DNA from: JBKHYJ01 sp046565505
GTDB taxonomy: Bacteria; Acidobacteriota; Blastocatellia; UBA7656
Reading direction: 5' to 3'
DNA length: 48,479 nucleotides
Assembly (NCBI GenBank): GCA_046565505.1
Contig: JBKHYJ010000110.1
Coordinates: 1-48,479, forward strand
In this document: positions 1 through 8,675 of the stretch, in pieces
Layout: the number at the start of each line of letters is the position of its first letter
Numbering within the stretch: the stretch's first letter is position 1
Translations under genes and position numbers: made by a program
The notes under the pieces: model-generated
What the model was told of the DNA's origin: nothing
Database searches by the model: none
What the model saw: the letters and a program-made list of their open reading frames with translations, nothing else

Positions 1-2
1 GC

Positions 3-248
3 GACCCGCTCATACTGCTGGCCGACGAGCCTACAGGCAACCTCGACTCCACTAATGGCGAGGCCGTGATGGAGCTGCTCAGGGAGCTGCACCAGCAGGG
101 CGCCACCGTCTGCATGGTCACCCACGACCCGCGCTACGCAAAGCATGCCGACAGGCAGATACACCTCTTCGATGGCCGCGTCGTGGACGAAGAGCACGAG
201 CCGAAGGCGGAACACGAACTGAAAGAGAGCGGGTTCGAGGTAGTCTAA
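3..248 (+). CDS. ABC transporter ATP-binding protein, MacB/LolD type (5' truncated)
   Basis: C-terminal part of an ABC ATPase that runs in from the left edge. The first readable codons give the Walker B and D-loop motif LLADEPTGNLDS. This is followed by the H-loop in VTHDPRYAKHAD and a short charged tail ending in ESGFEVV. The sequence ADEPTGNLDS with a THDP H-loop is typical of the MacB/LolD family, whose ATPases energise efflux or lipoprotein-release permeases at the inner membrane. The Walker A and signature motifs lie outside the window. The kinase and regulator pair downstream often accompanies such transporters in Acidobacteriota (from family knowledge), so the transporter could be a target or partner of that pair. 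That link is inference. Confidence 0.85.
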   Translation, partial: DPLILLADEPTGNLDSTNGEAVMELLRELHQQGATVCMVTHDPRYAKHADRQIHLFDGRVVDEEHEPKAEHELKESGFEVV

Positions 249-334
249 TAAAGCGAAATCCCGCTCGCGTGTCTCGCACTTTCCGCCCGCTTCAAGTTAT
301 TGGGCTTCCCATAGCGATCATTTGCTTGGGCATA

Positions 335-370
335 GGCGGCACCTCGCATGATTATGCGCGGGGTGCCGCC
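335..370 (+). terminator. Stem-loop after ABC transporter gene
   Basis: GGCGGCACC (335-343) pairs perfectly with GGTGCCGCC (362-370), and an inner CGCAT/ATGCG helix closes a GATT loop. It lies 86 bases after the ABC stop codon and is followed by only a weak T-run (TTGCTTC). It is the main feature of the 311-base gap before the response regulator. It is probably a terminator or 3'-end stabiliser. The rest of the gap is AT-rich from about 465 to 540 and probably holds the next promoter, but no clear hexamers stand out. Confidence 0.5.
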
Positions 371-559
371 TTGCTTCTGCCGCAGGCCGCGCGCGGCCGC
401 GGCGACCACTTCTCTTTTCCGAGGCGCGGGGCTTTCGCTTGGCGTTTACGCCGCCTGTTTCATGACCTTATACTTTCCTTATCAGCCCTTATAAAACCAA
501 GATCAGCTTTAATACTATAGTAAGGGTGGTATAAGCTTAGCTCGTTTGGAAAACTCGAA

Positions 560-1930
560 ATGAAAATCCAGGACTCGTCCACCCCCCGAATATTGATCGC
601 GGACGATCAAGCGGACGTGCTTGAGGCTCTGAGGCTCTTGCTGAAGGGGGAAGGCTACAGGATTGAAACGGTCAACGCGCCTGCCGCCATCATCGAGGTG
701 TTGGAAGAGCGAGATTTCGATGTACTGCTGATGGATTTGAACTACGCGCGGGACACAACGTCGGGGCAGGAGGGCCTGGACCTTCTGACCCGCATACAGA
801 AGGTCGATAGCTCACTACCCGTAATCGTCATGACGGCCTGGGGGAGCGTCGACGTGGCCGTGGAGGCCATGCGGCGCGGGGCGCGCGACTTCATACAGAA
901 GCCCTGGGACAACGCCAGGCTGCTCTCGATTATCAGCACGCAGGTGGAACTCGGCCAGGCCCTCAGGAAGGGTCAACGGCTCGAAGCAGAGAACCAGATT
1001 TTGAGGAACGAGGTGAGGCCGAACTTCGTCGCGGAGTCGCCCTCCATGAAGCCGGTCCTTGAGATCATATCGCGCGTCGGCCCTTCGGACGCCAACGTGC
1101 TTATATCGGGAGAAAACGGCACGGGTAAAGGGGTCGTCGCGCAGACGTTGCACAGCGTTTCCCCGCGCGCACCCAAGCCCATGGTCACCGTCAACATCGG
1201 CGGCCTGTCCGAGGGAGTATTTGAGAGCGAGCTGTTCGGCCATGTCAAAGGCGCCTTCACCGACGCCAAGACCGACCGCGTCGGGCGGTTCGAGCTTGCC
1301 GAGGGCGGCACGCTCTTTTTAGACGAGATAGCGAACCTCCCTATTAAGAACCAGCCGAAGCTGCTCCGCGTGCTGGAGACGGGCGAGTTCGAGCGCGTAG
1401 GGTCGTCGAAGACCCGCAGGGCCAACGTGCGAATCATATCGGCGACGAACGCGGACTTGAACGAGGAGGTGGAGGCCGGCCGGTTCCGCCAGGACTTGCT
1501 CTTCCGCCTGAACACGGTCGAGATAACCCTCCCGCCGCTGCGCGACCGACGCGAAGACATCCCCATTCTCGCAATGCACTTTCTTCGCCAGCATGCCCAG
1601 AGGTACAGAAAGAACATATCGGCGTTCGAGCCTTCAGCCATGCAGGCGCTCTTGAAACACCCCTGGCCCGGCAACGTGCGGGAGCTTGACCATGCGGTCG
1701 AGCGTGGCGTACTAATGGCTCTGGGAGCCAGTTTGGAGGCTCGCGACCTCGGGCTTAACACGGGCAAGGAAGTCTCCCGCCGGCTGGAAGACATGAGCCT
1801 TGAGGAGGTCGAAGGCTTCCTCATCCAAAAGACCCTCGCCGAGTGCGAGGGGAACGTCAGCCGCGCGGCGGAGAAACTGGGGCTGAGCCGGAGCGCGCTC
1901 TACCGCAGGCTCCAGCGATTCGGGCTCTGA
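560..1930 (+). CDS. Sigma-54-dependent response regulator, NtrC family
   Basis: A 456-residue transcription factor with three domains in the usual order. The receiver domain (about 9-125) has the acidic pair D15/D16, phospho-acceptor D59, T92 and K114. The AAA+ domain (about 155-385) has Walker A GENGTGKG at 184-191 and Walker B TLFLDE at 251-256. A Fis-type helix-turn-helix sits at the C-terminus (EGNVSRAAEKLGLSRSALYR). The sigma-54 contact loop reads GAFTDA (231-236) instead of canonical GAFTGA. Its stop codon is almost directly followed by the kinase gene, so the two form an operon and a two-component pair. Phosphorylation by that kinase would license ATP-driven opening of sigma-54 promoters. 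Targets are unknown; the upstream ABC operon is one candidate. Confidence 0.93.
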   Translation: MKIQDSSTPRILIADDQADVLEALRLLLKGEGYRIETVNAPAAIIEVLEERDFDVLLMDLNYARDTTSGQEGLDLLTRIQKVDSSLPVIVMTAWGSVDVAVEAMRRGARDFIQKPWDNARLLSIISTQVELGQALRKGQRLEAENQILRNEVRPNFVAESPSMKPVLEIISRVGPSDANVLISGENGTGKGVVAQTLHSVSPRAPKPMVTVNIGGLSEGVFESELFGHVKGAFTDAKTDRVGRFELAEGGTLFLDEIANLPIKNQPKLLRVLETGEFERVGSSKTRRANVRIISATNADLNEEVEAGRFRQDLLFRLNTVEITLPPLRDRREDIPILAMHFLRQHAQRYRKNISAFEPSAMQALLKHPWPGNVRELDHAVERGVLMALGASLEARDLGLNTGKEVSRRLEDMSLEEVEGFLIQKTLAECEGNVSRAAEKLGLSRSALYRRLQRFGL

Positions 1931-1934
1931 ATGA

Positions 1935-3440
1935 ATGTCGCGGGCAGCAATGAACACGGTGTCTGAAACTTCAACTGAGACTCACCCCCCCGGCGCGGCC
2001 ACGATTAATGTCGCGGCGGCCGTCCAGGTTGCGAGCGAAGAGAGCACGGCGCCGCCAAGGAACATACCCCACAAGGCCCCGCAGCCGGACGCCGCCAAGG
2101 GCCGAAGGACCCTCTCCATCAAACCCAACATCAGGCCCAGCCTGGACCGCCGGCTGCTGTTGCTGTCGCTCCTGGCGGGCTTCCCCGGCGTGCTGGTCTC
2201 TATGATACTGCTGTGGGAAGGGCCATACACCGCGAAGGTGCAGTGGACGCTTTCGGTGGTCATCATCGGGTTCTGGCTCGGCTTCTCCTACGCGCTGAGG
2301 GAGAAAGTCATATTCCCCCTGCAAACACTGTCGAACCTGCTAGCGGCGTTGCGAGAGGGGGATTTCTCGATACGCGCGCGGGGCGCGAACCCGGACGACG
2401 CCCTGGGCGAAGCGATGATGGAGGTGAATTACCTGGGCCAGGTCTTGAGGGAGCAGCGGCTGGGGGCGCTTGAGGCGACCGCGTTGCTTAAGACCGTGAT
2501 GGGAGAAATTGATGTGGCCGTGTTTGCTTTCGACAGCGACCAGAGGCTTAGGCTCGTCAATCGGGCCGGAGAAAAATTACTCGCGCAGCCCGCCGAGCGA
2601 GTGATCGGCCGCAGCGCGTCAGAACTCGGCCTGGCCGATTGCTTGATGGGCGACTCCATGCGCACGCTTCAAATGTCTTTCCCGGGCGGGGCCGCCAGGT
2701 GGGAAGTCCGCCGCAGCACTTTCCGCGAGCGCGGGGTGCCGCACCAATTGCTCGTGCTCTCCGACCTGAGCCGCGCGCTGAGAGAAGAAGAGCGCCAGGC
2801 CTGGCAGCGGCTGGTGCGCGTGCTGGGGCATGAGCTGAACAATTCGCTCGCGCCGATCAAATCGATAGCCGGGAGCCTGGAAAGCCTGGTAGTCCGCGAG
2901 CCGATGCCGCATGACTGGAAAGAAGATGTCCGCCGGGGCCTCGGCGTGATCGGGTCAAGGGCCGCCGCGTTGAGCAGGTTTATGGAGGCGTACTCGCGGC
3001 TGGCGCGGCTCCCGATGCCTCGCCTGAAGCCGCTCAGCGTGAGCGCCCTGATCAAAAGGGTCGTGCGGCTTGAGACTCGCCTGCACGTAGACATCATGGC
3101 CGGGCCTGAGATAACACTACGCGCGGATGGCGACCAGCTTGAACAACTCCTTATCAACCTCGTCCGCAACGCCGTCGACGCTTCGATGGAAACAGGGGGG
3201 GGCGTTCGGGTCGGCTGGAGAAAGGTCAATGGGCAAGTCGAGGTGCGCGTCGAGGACGAGGGCCACGGGCTATCTAACACGGCGAATCTATTCGTCCCTT
3301 TCTTCACGACCAAGCCGGGCGGGTCCGGGATCGGGCTGGTGTTGAGCCGCCAGATCGCCGAGGCTCATGGCGGGGCGCTTACACTGGAAAACAGGGAGAA
3401 CGCGCCCGGATGCGTGGCGTGCCTGACGCTCCCGCTATGA
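1935..3440 (+). CDS. Sensor histidine kinase, NtrY-like
   Basis: A 501-residue membrane kinase. After a long, poorly conserved N-terminal stretch come two membrane segments (LLLLSLLAGFPGVLVSMILL, and TLSVVIIGFWLGFSYAL about 30 residues later). A HAMP-like linker follows, then a PAS-like region near 185-285 (VMGEIDVAVFAFD...). The dimerisation helix carries the phospho-acceptor His in HELNNSLAPIKS. The HATPase domain has an N-box (LINLVRNAVDA), G1 (VEDEGHG), an F-box (FVPFFTTKPGGSGIGL) and G2. The H-box and overall order match NtrY-type kinases. The gene starts 4 bases after the response regulator stop. An alternative start is the ATG at 1950. The short loop between the membrane segments suggests no large periplasmic sensor, so the signal may be cytoplasmic or membrane-derived. 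Confidence 0.9.
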   Translation: MSRAAMNTVSETSTETHPPGAATINVAAAVQVASEESTAPPRNIPHKAPQPDAAKGRRTLSIKPNIRPSLDRRLLLLSLLAGFPGVLVSMILLWEGPYTAKVQWTLSVVIIGFWLGFSYALREKVIFPLQTLSNLLAALREGDFSIRARGANPDDALGEAMMEVNYLGQVLREQRLGALEATALLKTVMGEIDVAVFAFDSDQRLRLVNRAGEKLLAQPAERVIGRSASELGLADCLMGDSMRTLQMSFPGGAARWEVRRSTFRERGVPHQLLVLSDLSRALREEERQAWQRLVRVLGHELNNSLAPIKSIAGSLESLVVREPMPHDWKEDVRRGLGVIGSRAAALSRFMEAYSRLARLPMPRLKPLSVSALIKRVVRLETRLHVDIMAGPEITLRADGDQLEQLLINLVRNAVDASMETGGGVRVGWRKVNGQVEVRVEDEGHGLSNTANLFVPFFTTKPGGSGIGLVLSRQIAEAHGGALTLENRENAPGCVACLTLPL

Positions 3441-3489
3441 GGGCCGTAAATAGAGCAGGTCGATAACGTAAGGCGGGCGCAGGCAGAGA

Positions 3490-4209
3490 ATGAGGATATA
3501 CGCGATCGGAGATATGCACCTCGAAGGCGGGACGGGAAAAACAATGGACTGCTTCGGGGACAACTGGCGCGACCATGACAGGAAGATATTCGAGGCATGG
3601 GAGCGACTGGGGAGCGACGACGACCTGCTGCTCATAGTGGGCGACACGAGCTGGGCCATGCGGATCGAAGACGCGCTGCCCGACCTCGACCGCATAGGGA
3701 AAATGAAGGGGCTCAAGCTCCTGCTCAAAGGCAACCATGATTATTGGTGGCAGTCCGCGTCTAAGATGGCGAGGGTGCTGCACCCTTCGATCCGCACCCT
3801 CAACGCGGGCTCCGTCATCGAGGGCCGCACGGCCATCGCGGGGACGCGCGGGTGGGTGTGCCCCAACGACTCATCCTTCGGCGAGCATGACGCGAAGATT
3901 TACGAGCGCGAGGTCGGGCGACTGCGCGCCGCGCTTCAGTCCTTGCGGGGCCGCGAGGCCGAGTTCGATTCGCTGATCGTGGCGCTACATTACCCCCCCA
4001 TGAATGATAAGCATGAGCCGAGCGGGTTTACTGAATTGGTGGACGAGTACGGGGCTGATTTCTGCGTCTTTGGTCATGTCCACGGCGAGCACATAAAATC
4101 TGTTTTCACAGGCAAGCGGGGTCGAACCATTTACAGCCTAGTTAGCGCCGACGCGGTGAACTTCACGCCCGCGGAGGTCAAGGCGACTGAATTCAGGGGG
4201 AGCGCGTGA
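3490..4209 (+). CDS. Calcineurin-like metallophosphoesterase
   Basis: A 239-residue cytoplasmic protein with the full metallophosphoesterase motif series: DMH near the N-terminus, GDTSW, GNHDYWW, HYPP and GHVHG. These supply the Asp, His and Asn ligands of a dinuclear metal centre that hydrolyses phosphoesters. The substrate cannot be read from sequence. The length and the GDTSW/GNHDYWW signatures resemble a small bacterial family of unassigned phosphoesterases. It lies 49 bases after the kinase, and its stop codon overlaps the start of the M14 peptidase gene (GTGA), so those two are translationally coupled. A GCAGAG stretch precedes the ATG. Confidence 0.88.
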   Translation: MRIYAIGDMHLEGGTGKTMDCFGDNWRDHDRKIFEAWERLGSDDDLLLIVGDTSWAMRIEDALPDLDRIGKMKGLKLLLKGNHDYWWQSASKMARVLHPSIRTLNAGSVIEGRTAIAGTRGWVCPNDSSFGEHDAKIYEREVGRLRAALQSLRGREAEFDSLIVALHYPPMNDKHEPSGFTELVDEYGADFCVFGHVHGEHIKSVFTGKRGRTIYSLVSADAVNFTPAEVKATEFRGSA

Positions 4210-5885
4210 GGCTTATAAAGGCATTCCTTTGCTTCGCCACTATTTTCCCTATGATGAATACGAACGAAAGCCAGATCACTTTGCAGTCGCGGGCGGAACG
4301 GACGAGCTACGCTGAAACGTCCAGGTACGCCGACGTGATGGATTTCATCGCGCAGGTCCAGCGGGCGAGTTCGGGCGTGAAGGTTGAGACGTTCGCCGTC
4401 ACCAACGAAGGGCGCGCGCTGCCCCTGGTAATCCTCTCGACCCCGGTCATAAACACCCCGGCGGAGGCGGCCGCCTCCGGCAAGCCCATAGTGTTTATCA
4501 TGGCGAACATTCATGCCGGGGAGGTCGAAGGCAAAGAGGCCGTTCAGCACTTGATGCGCGACATAGTGACGGGTCCGCAGGGCGCTCTGCTCGGCAAAGT
4601 GGTCCTGCTCATCGCCCCCATTTACAACGCGGATGGGAACGAGAAGATAGACATAAACAATCGGACCGCACAAAATGGCCCGCAAGGAGGGGTAGGGACG
4701 CGTGAGAATGCTCAGCAGCTCGACCTCAATAGGGACTTCATGAAGCTTGAGAGCCCCGAAGCGCGCGGCCTGATCGAGAACGTGTTCAACCGATGGGATC
4801 CGCACGTCATAATCGACCTGCACACGACCAACGGCTCTTACCACGGGTACGCGCTGACCTACGCCCCGTGCCTTAACCCCGACGCCGACCGGCGAATCAC
4901 TTCATTCTTGCGCACCAAGCTATTCCCTGATGTGACCAGGACGCTGCGGGCGAAGCATAAGTACCAGACCTATTTTTATGGCAACTTCTCCGACGATAAG
5001 AACCCGACGCACGAACTTCCGCCCGACAAATCGAGCGAGCCGAAGGCATGGGCCACTTTCGATCACCGCCCGAGGTTCGGGAATAATTACATCGGGTTGC
5101 GCAACCGCATAGCTATATTAAGCGAGGCGTACTCGTACCTGGACTTTCGCGCGCGGGTTGACGTGACGGATAAATTCGTCCGCGCCATACTGGATTATGT
5201 GGCGGCGCACGGCAGTGAAATCACTACGCTTGTGCGCGAAGCCGACAGGCATTCGGTCGAGACAGGGACGACGGCGGGCAACGAGCAGGGATACGGAATA
5301 AGCTTTGAGCTTAAGCAATCGCCCGACCCGGTCGAGATACTCGTCGGCTCCGTCACCAAGACGGTAGACCCGAGGACGAACAAGCCGAGGTTTGAAGCCA
5401 CGGGTGAGGCTCGGCCCGTGAGGATGGCGGAGTTTGGAGAATTCCAGGCCACACGGCGGATCATGCCGCCCGGCGCATACCTGCTCAGGCCCGAGAGCGC
5501 TCACCTCATAGAGCTGCTCCGATCACACGGCATAGTAGTGGAGGCGACGAGCAAGGAAGAGGATTTCGATGTCGAAATGTACACGGTGAGCAACGTGTCG
5601 CACGCGGCGAGGCCATTCCAGGGGCACAAGGAAGCCAGGGTCTCTGTCACGGCTAGCGCAGGCAGGGAGAAGTTTCCCGCTGGCTCATTCATCGTCTCAA
5701 TGCGCCAGCCCAAAGCAGCCCTCGCCTTCTACCTTCTTGAGCCTGAAAGCGACGACGGGCTGGTGAATTGGAATTACCTCGATAAGGAACTCGACCGCGC
5801 GGCGGATGGGGCCTCGACTGTGCGTTATCCTGTTTACAGGATGAAATCGCCGCCGCAAGTCCCGCGCGAGATTTTAAGGAAGTAG
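4206..5885 (+). CDS. M14 family zinc carboxypeptidase-like protein
   Basis: A 559-residue metallopeptidase. Zinc ligands H103 and E106 (HAGEVEGKEA) and H206 (DLHTTNGS) are visible, with an Asn-Arg substrate-binding pair in DLNRDF and a candidate catalytic Glu at about 307 (LSEAYSYLDF). The M14 catalytic domain fills roughly the first 330 residues. The rest is an additional C-terminal region of unknown role, as in large bacterial M14 relatives. A GTG start is used, overlapping the previous stop. The N-terminus (LIKAFLCFATIFP) is hydrophobic and could be a weak signal peptide, so export is possible but not certain. Related proteins cleave C-terminal residues from peptides; the substrate here is unknown. 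Confidence 0.87.
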   Translation: MRLIKAFLCFATIFPMMNTNESQITLQSRAERTSYAETSRYADVMDFIAQVQRASSGVKVETFAVTNEGRALPLVILSTPVINTPAEAAASGKPIVFIMANIHAGEVEGKEAVQHLMRDIVTGPQGALLGKVVLLIAPIYNADGNEKIDINNRTAQNGPQGGVGTRENAQQLDLNRDFMKLESPEARGLIENVFNRWDPHVIIDLHTTNGSYHGYALTYAPCLNPDADRRITSFLRTKLFPDVTRTLRAKHKYQTYFYGNFSDDKNPTHELPPDKSSEPKAWATFDHRPRFGNNYIGLRNRIAILSEAYSYLDFRARVDVTDKFVRAILDYVAAHGSEITTLVREADRHSVETGTTAGNEQGYGISFELKQSPDPVEILVGSVTKTVDPRTNKPRFEATGEARPVRMAEFGEFQATRRIMPPGAYLLRPESAHLIELLRSHGIVVEATSKEEDFDVEMYTVSNVSHAARPFQGHKEARVSVTASAGREKFPAGSFIVSMRQPKAALAFYLLEPESDDGLVNWNYLDKELDRAADGASTVRYPVYRMKSPPQVPREILRK

Positions 5886-5920
5886 CGCGGCGCGGTTGGC
5901 CTAGTATTTAAGGACGAGCG

Positions 5921-6892
5921 TCACTTCTTTATTATTTGGACGCGGGCCTCGACTTCGCTGGCTTCGTAGTACCTCGCGCCGGACGACGGATTAGTGAATA
6001 AGTGAGCCATCAAGCCTTGCTCATCGACGACGCTCGCGGACTTGCCATCTAAAATGATGTAGACCTTGCCGTTTCGCTCCGCGGGGCGTGCTTTCGTAAC
6101 GGCCGGCCTCTTCTTCGGCCTCGCCCGGCCGGCCGCCAGGGTTTTACCGGCGGCGGCGGTAACTTCTTGCTCTCGCGCAGGCGTATTTAAGACCTGTTCC
6201 TTATCGGCCACCGTCGCGTTGATATCATCCTTCGATCTTCTCGGCATAGCAGTTGATTCCCTATTCTTTATCAAGGCAGGTTCGAGCGCCCGCACGAGGC
6301 GCTTTGCTCTCGCGGGCCTCTCCTTGTTCTTACGGGACCGCGGCTCCTGCTTCGCGACCTTCTTCCCCCTCAAAATGGCGACCGGCTTCTCCAAGTATGA
6401 TGGGCTTCGCGTCCTGCCCAGTTTCGCTGTCGCGCTTTCAGCATTCAACTCTTTCGATTTGCTGATGCGAGCCGGGCGAAGCTTCGATGATTTCTTTCGG
6501 TTAGTCTTGGCCCGGCCCGCCGGAGGCTTCAGGGGCTCTGCCGGAGGTCTGACGCCGTCGGCTAGTCTAGCAATGCCCTTCACCGCCACGGCCGGAGTCT
6601 CCGTCCCCGCCTTCTTATCCACGCCGGTCATTACCTTGCCGGCAGGCCGAGCAATAGCGGGCGTATTCTCTGAAAACTTCAGCCCGCGCTTCATTAGCTG
6701 GATGATTATAGGCGTCTTGCCGCGCTCGCTCAGGTACTTATTAATGTCGCTAGAAGCCTGCTCAGTGTTATTAATGATCTCGTTGCGGAGGTCGTCACAC
6801 CTCGTGCTGTAGCGGCAGTTCGCGTAGCACGCAAGCAGATTCTTCATGCACCCATACCGCTTGCATTCGGTGTTGATCAAAGAGATTGCCAT
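5921..6892 (-). CDS. Basic Cys-rich protein of unknown function
   Basis: I do not recognise a family with a known function. The 323 residues split into three parts. The N-terminal 35 residues carry five cysteines spaced C-x4-C-x6-C-x3-C-x5-C (CKRYGC, ACYANC, RC), a possible metal-binding or iron-sulfur knot. A middle of about 200 residues is low-complexity and very rich in Lys, Arg, Ala and Pro, resembling a histone-H1-like tail. The C-terminal 45 residues form a compact segment (NGKVYIILDGKSASVVDEQGL). It lies directly downstream of the Rad52-family gene on the same strand, with a strong hairpin ending 15 bases before its start. The basic tail and neighbour suggest nucleic-acid binding, which is inference. 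No good ribosome-binding site precedes the ATG. Confidence 0.7.
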   Translation of the reverse strand: MAISLINTECKRYGCMKNLLACYANCRYSTRCDDLRNEIINNTEQASSDINKYLSERGKTPIIIQLMKRGLKFSENTPAIARPAGKVMTGVDKKAGTETPAVAVKGIARLADGVRPPAEPLKPPAGRAKTNRKKSSKLRPARISKSKELNAESATAKLGRTRSPSYLEKPVAILRGKKVAKQEPRSRKNKERPARAKRLVRALEPALIKNRESTAMPRRSKDDINATVADKEQVLNTPAREQEVTAAAGKTLAAGRARPKKRPAVTKARPAERNGKVYIILDGKSASVVDEQGLMAHLFTNPSSGARYYEASEVEARVQIIKK

Positions 6893-6906
6893 TAAAAACT
6901 CAATAT

Positions 6907-6938
6907 GCCCAGGCAGGATTTGAAAGTCCTGCCTGGGC
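6907..6938 (-). terminator. 12-bp perfect hairpin between rad52-like gene and basic protein gene
   Basis: GCCCAGGCAGGA pairs perfectly with TCCTGCCTGGGC around an 8-base loop. Read on the minus strand it is followed after 8 bases by TTTTT and then directly by the ATG of the basic Cys-rich protein. It could be a terminator for the rad52-like gene, an attenuator, or a structure controlling translation of the next gene. Confidence 0.6.
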
Positions 6939-6999
6939 CTGTGGCACGAAGAAACCCCGATTGCTCGTGCCGCAAATTAATATCACGTGGCGACTGCCA

Positions 7000-7614
7000 T
7001 CAAGCGCTTATGCGAACATTCCTGAGGTGATCGATTAATTCACTCGCCGCCGCCCGGCTCAACTGCTCGGGCTCGCACTTGAACAGGGCCATCGATTCCA
7101 AATGAGCGTCTAAAGACTTCGCCTTTGCGATCGCGTAGATCGCCGAAAGCTGCTTCTCGGTCACGCCATCGTTTTCCTTGACAGCCTTCTGCCGGGGCGC
7201 GGGCGCGGAGGCCGCTTTGCGCTTATTCTGCCCCTTGCTGTAGAGAGAGCGAGCCAGCCCGAACTTCACCGCCGCGCGCTTGAGCGCGTCGTGCTCCGCC
7301 CCCTTGATACCTCGTTCGTCCAGGGCCGAATCAACGCCTACGCCACACCGGGTTATTCCCTTAATTGTGATGGCCGCGGTGACGGCAACGAGGTCGCCAA
7401 TCACAGAAATGTCGCGCACCTCATGTGACCAGTCAGGGCAAACCTGATCAAGTATGTCAGCAGCCGTATGCCAGTCTATGTAATCCACCCACCGCTCTTC
7501 GCCCGTCGAATCCCTCCACCCTACTCGCTGTTTTATGACAGACTCAGGTAAGGGCTCAGATAGTGCGGCAAGTATCGCTTCAAAACCCTGCTCCTCGGTC
7601 ATTGCCGTGCTCAT
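7000..7614 (-). CDS. Rad52/Rad22-family single-strand annealing protein
   Basis: A 204-residue protein. The core (about 8-125) follows the Rad52 family pattern: an N-terminal alpha-beta region with WVDYIDWHTAADIL, strands VTAAITIKG, then GVGVDSALDERGIKGAEHDALKRAAVKFGLARSLY, the hallmark Ala-x-x-Asp-Ala-x-Lys-Arg-Ala helix. The C-terminal VTEKQLSAIYAIAKAKSLD...SRAAASELIDHLR helices are shared with many phage-type annealing proteins. It should bind ssDNA and anneal complementary strands in repair or recombination. I place the start at 7614, where GGAGGA lies 3 bases upstream. An open frame extends 43 codons further upstream but covers the promoter. It is outside the integrated element. Neighbours suggest a link with the basic protein downstream. 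Confidence 0.82.
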   Translation of the reverse strand: MSTAMTEEQGFEAILAALSEPLPESVIKQRVGWRDSTGEERWVDYIDWHTAADILDQVCPDWSHEVRDISVIGDLVAVTAAITIKGITRCGVGVDSALDERGIKGAEHDALKRAAVKFGLARSLYSKGQNKRKAASAPAPRQKAVKENDGVTEKQLSAIYAIAKAKSLDAHLESMALFKCEPEQLSRAAASELIDHLRNVRISA

Positions 7615-7657
7615 ACATCCTCCGCATACTCTGTCCGTATTATCACTTCGATGACAT

Positions 7658-7686
7658 AATATAACACATAAGAAATATCGTTGCAA
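7658..7686 (-). promoter_or_regulatory. Sigma-70-type promoter of the rad52-like gene
   Basis: Read on the minus strand: -35 TTGCAA (7681-7686), 17-base spacer, -10 TATATT (7658-7663). This puts transcription start about 40 bases before the ATG at 7614. The 7687-8075 stretch holds a few short open frames without ribosome-binding sites, which I do not support as genes. Confidence 0.6.
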
Positions 7687-8075
7687 GTATGAAACAAGAT
7701 ATTTTTGATATTTCTCTACGTAAAAAAACCGGCTTACTTTCAACAGTTTAGCGCGCTAATGCCGGGGACTGTGGGCGCACGAAAAACGTCCCGGCTCGAA
7801 CAGAAGTTGGTCAAAAACGGATCGACGGGCAAATACGAATTGAGGCTCCGGCGGCCGAATCGAGCCCTGGCAGGCGCCGAGAAGCAGGTAGTTTAGCGGT
7901 CATGGCCGGACAAGCGCCGGGCCGCCGTTTTCATCTTTAGAGTAGACACGAATTTGTTGTATTATGCGCTTTGTCGTAAAAAGGTATTTCTTTGTGAGGG
8001 GTTGCGTATTAAGTTCTCGCCTCACGAATCCATAGACCATCAGAGTAGCGTAGAATTACACGAGGGGACAAAGCT

Positions 8076-8675
8076 TTGGGGGCACCCCAGGACTCTATCG
8101 AACTTCGCACACGTGATCAGGACCTGGCGTCGCTCATAAGGAGAGTGGCCGAGGGGGACCAGTGTGGCCTGACGGCGCTGTATGATTCGACCAGCCGTTT
8201 GATATTCGGCTTGATCTTGCGAATAGTCAGCGACCGGGCGACTGCCGAAGAAGTTTTGCTTGACGTTTACACGCAAGTTTGGCGGCAGGCTGTGAATTAC
8301 GACACGACGCGGGGCGCGCCGCTGGCCTGGATGATGACGATTGCCCGCAGCCGAGCGATTGATAGATTGCGATCCGGCAAACATGACGTGCAAGGCAGAG
8401 AGCCACTCGATTCAATAGGCGAAGTGACTTCGAGCGCCATCGACCCCGAGGCGGCCACGGTCAACTCAGAGCGGCAGCGCATTGTCCGCTCGGCGCTAGA
8501 AACATTGTCGGTGGAGCAGCGCGAGGTCATAGAGCTGGCGTATTTCTCCGGGTTGAGTCACAGCGAGATCGCGCTCAGACTCGGGCAGCCTCTCGGCACG
8601 GTCAAAACCCGTACGCGGCTCGGGATGATGAAGCTAAGAGACTTGCTCAAGCCCATGTTAGGGGGGCACGTATGA
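8076..8675 (+). CDS. ECF RNA polymerase sigma factor
   Basis: A 199-residue sigma-70 family factor of the extracytoplasmic-function type. The sigma-2 region (about 20-95) includes GLTALYDSTSRLIFGLILRI and DVYTQVWRQA. The sigma-4 region (about 130-190) includes LSVEQREVIELAYFSGLSHSEIA and LGTVKTRTRLGMMKLRD, the -35-recognising helix-turn-helix. A TTG start is chosen because GAGGGG lies 7 bases upstream and no ATG exists before the sigma-2 domain. It overlaps the next gene by 4 bases (ATGA). Similar SigK/ECF-type factors with cupin or RskA-like anti-sigma partners answer oxidative or envelope stress. The signal here is not known. Confidence 0.92.
   Translation: MGAPQDSIELRTRDQDLASLIRRVAEGDQCGLTALYDSTSRLIFGLILRIVSDRATAEEVLLDVYTQVWRQAVNYDTTRGAPLAWMMTIARSRAIDRLRSGKHDVQGREPLDSIGEVTSSAIDPEAATVNSERQRIVRSALETLSVEQREVIELAYFSGLSHSEIALRLGQPLGTVKTRTRLGMMKLRDLLKPMLGGHV

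Noticed and set aside
269..520. Short open frame after the ABC gene
   Set aside because: It runs through the strong hairpin, has no ribosome-binding site and shows no protein-like pattern.
973..1824. 283-codon open frame on minus
   Set aside because: Antisense shadow of the clearly identified sigma-54 response regulator.
6066..6812. 248-codon open frame on plus opposite the basic Cys-rich protein
   Set aside because: The minus frame has a start, patterned cysteines and a neighbour on the same strand. The plus frame is a low-complexity mirror of the Lys/Arg-rich tail.
7705..8139. Two short open frames before the ECF sigma gene
   Set aside because: No ribosome-binding sites. They overlap the promoter regions of the rad52-like and ECF genes.
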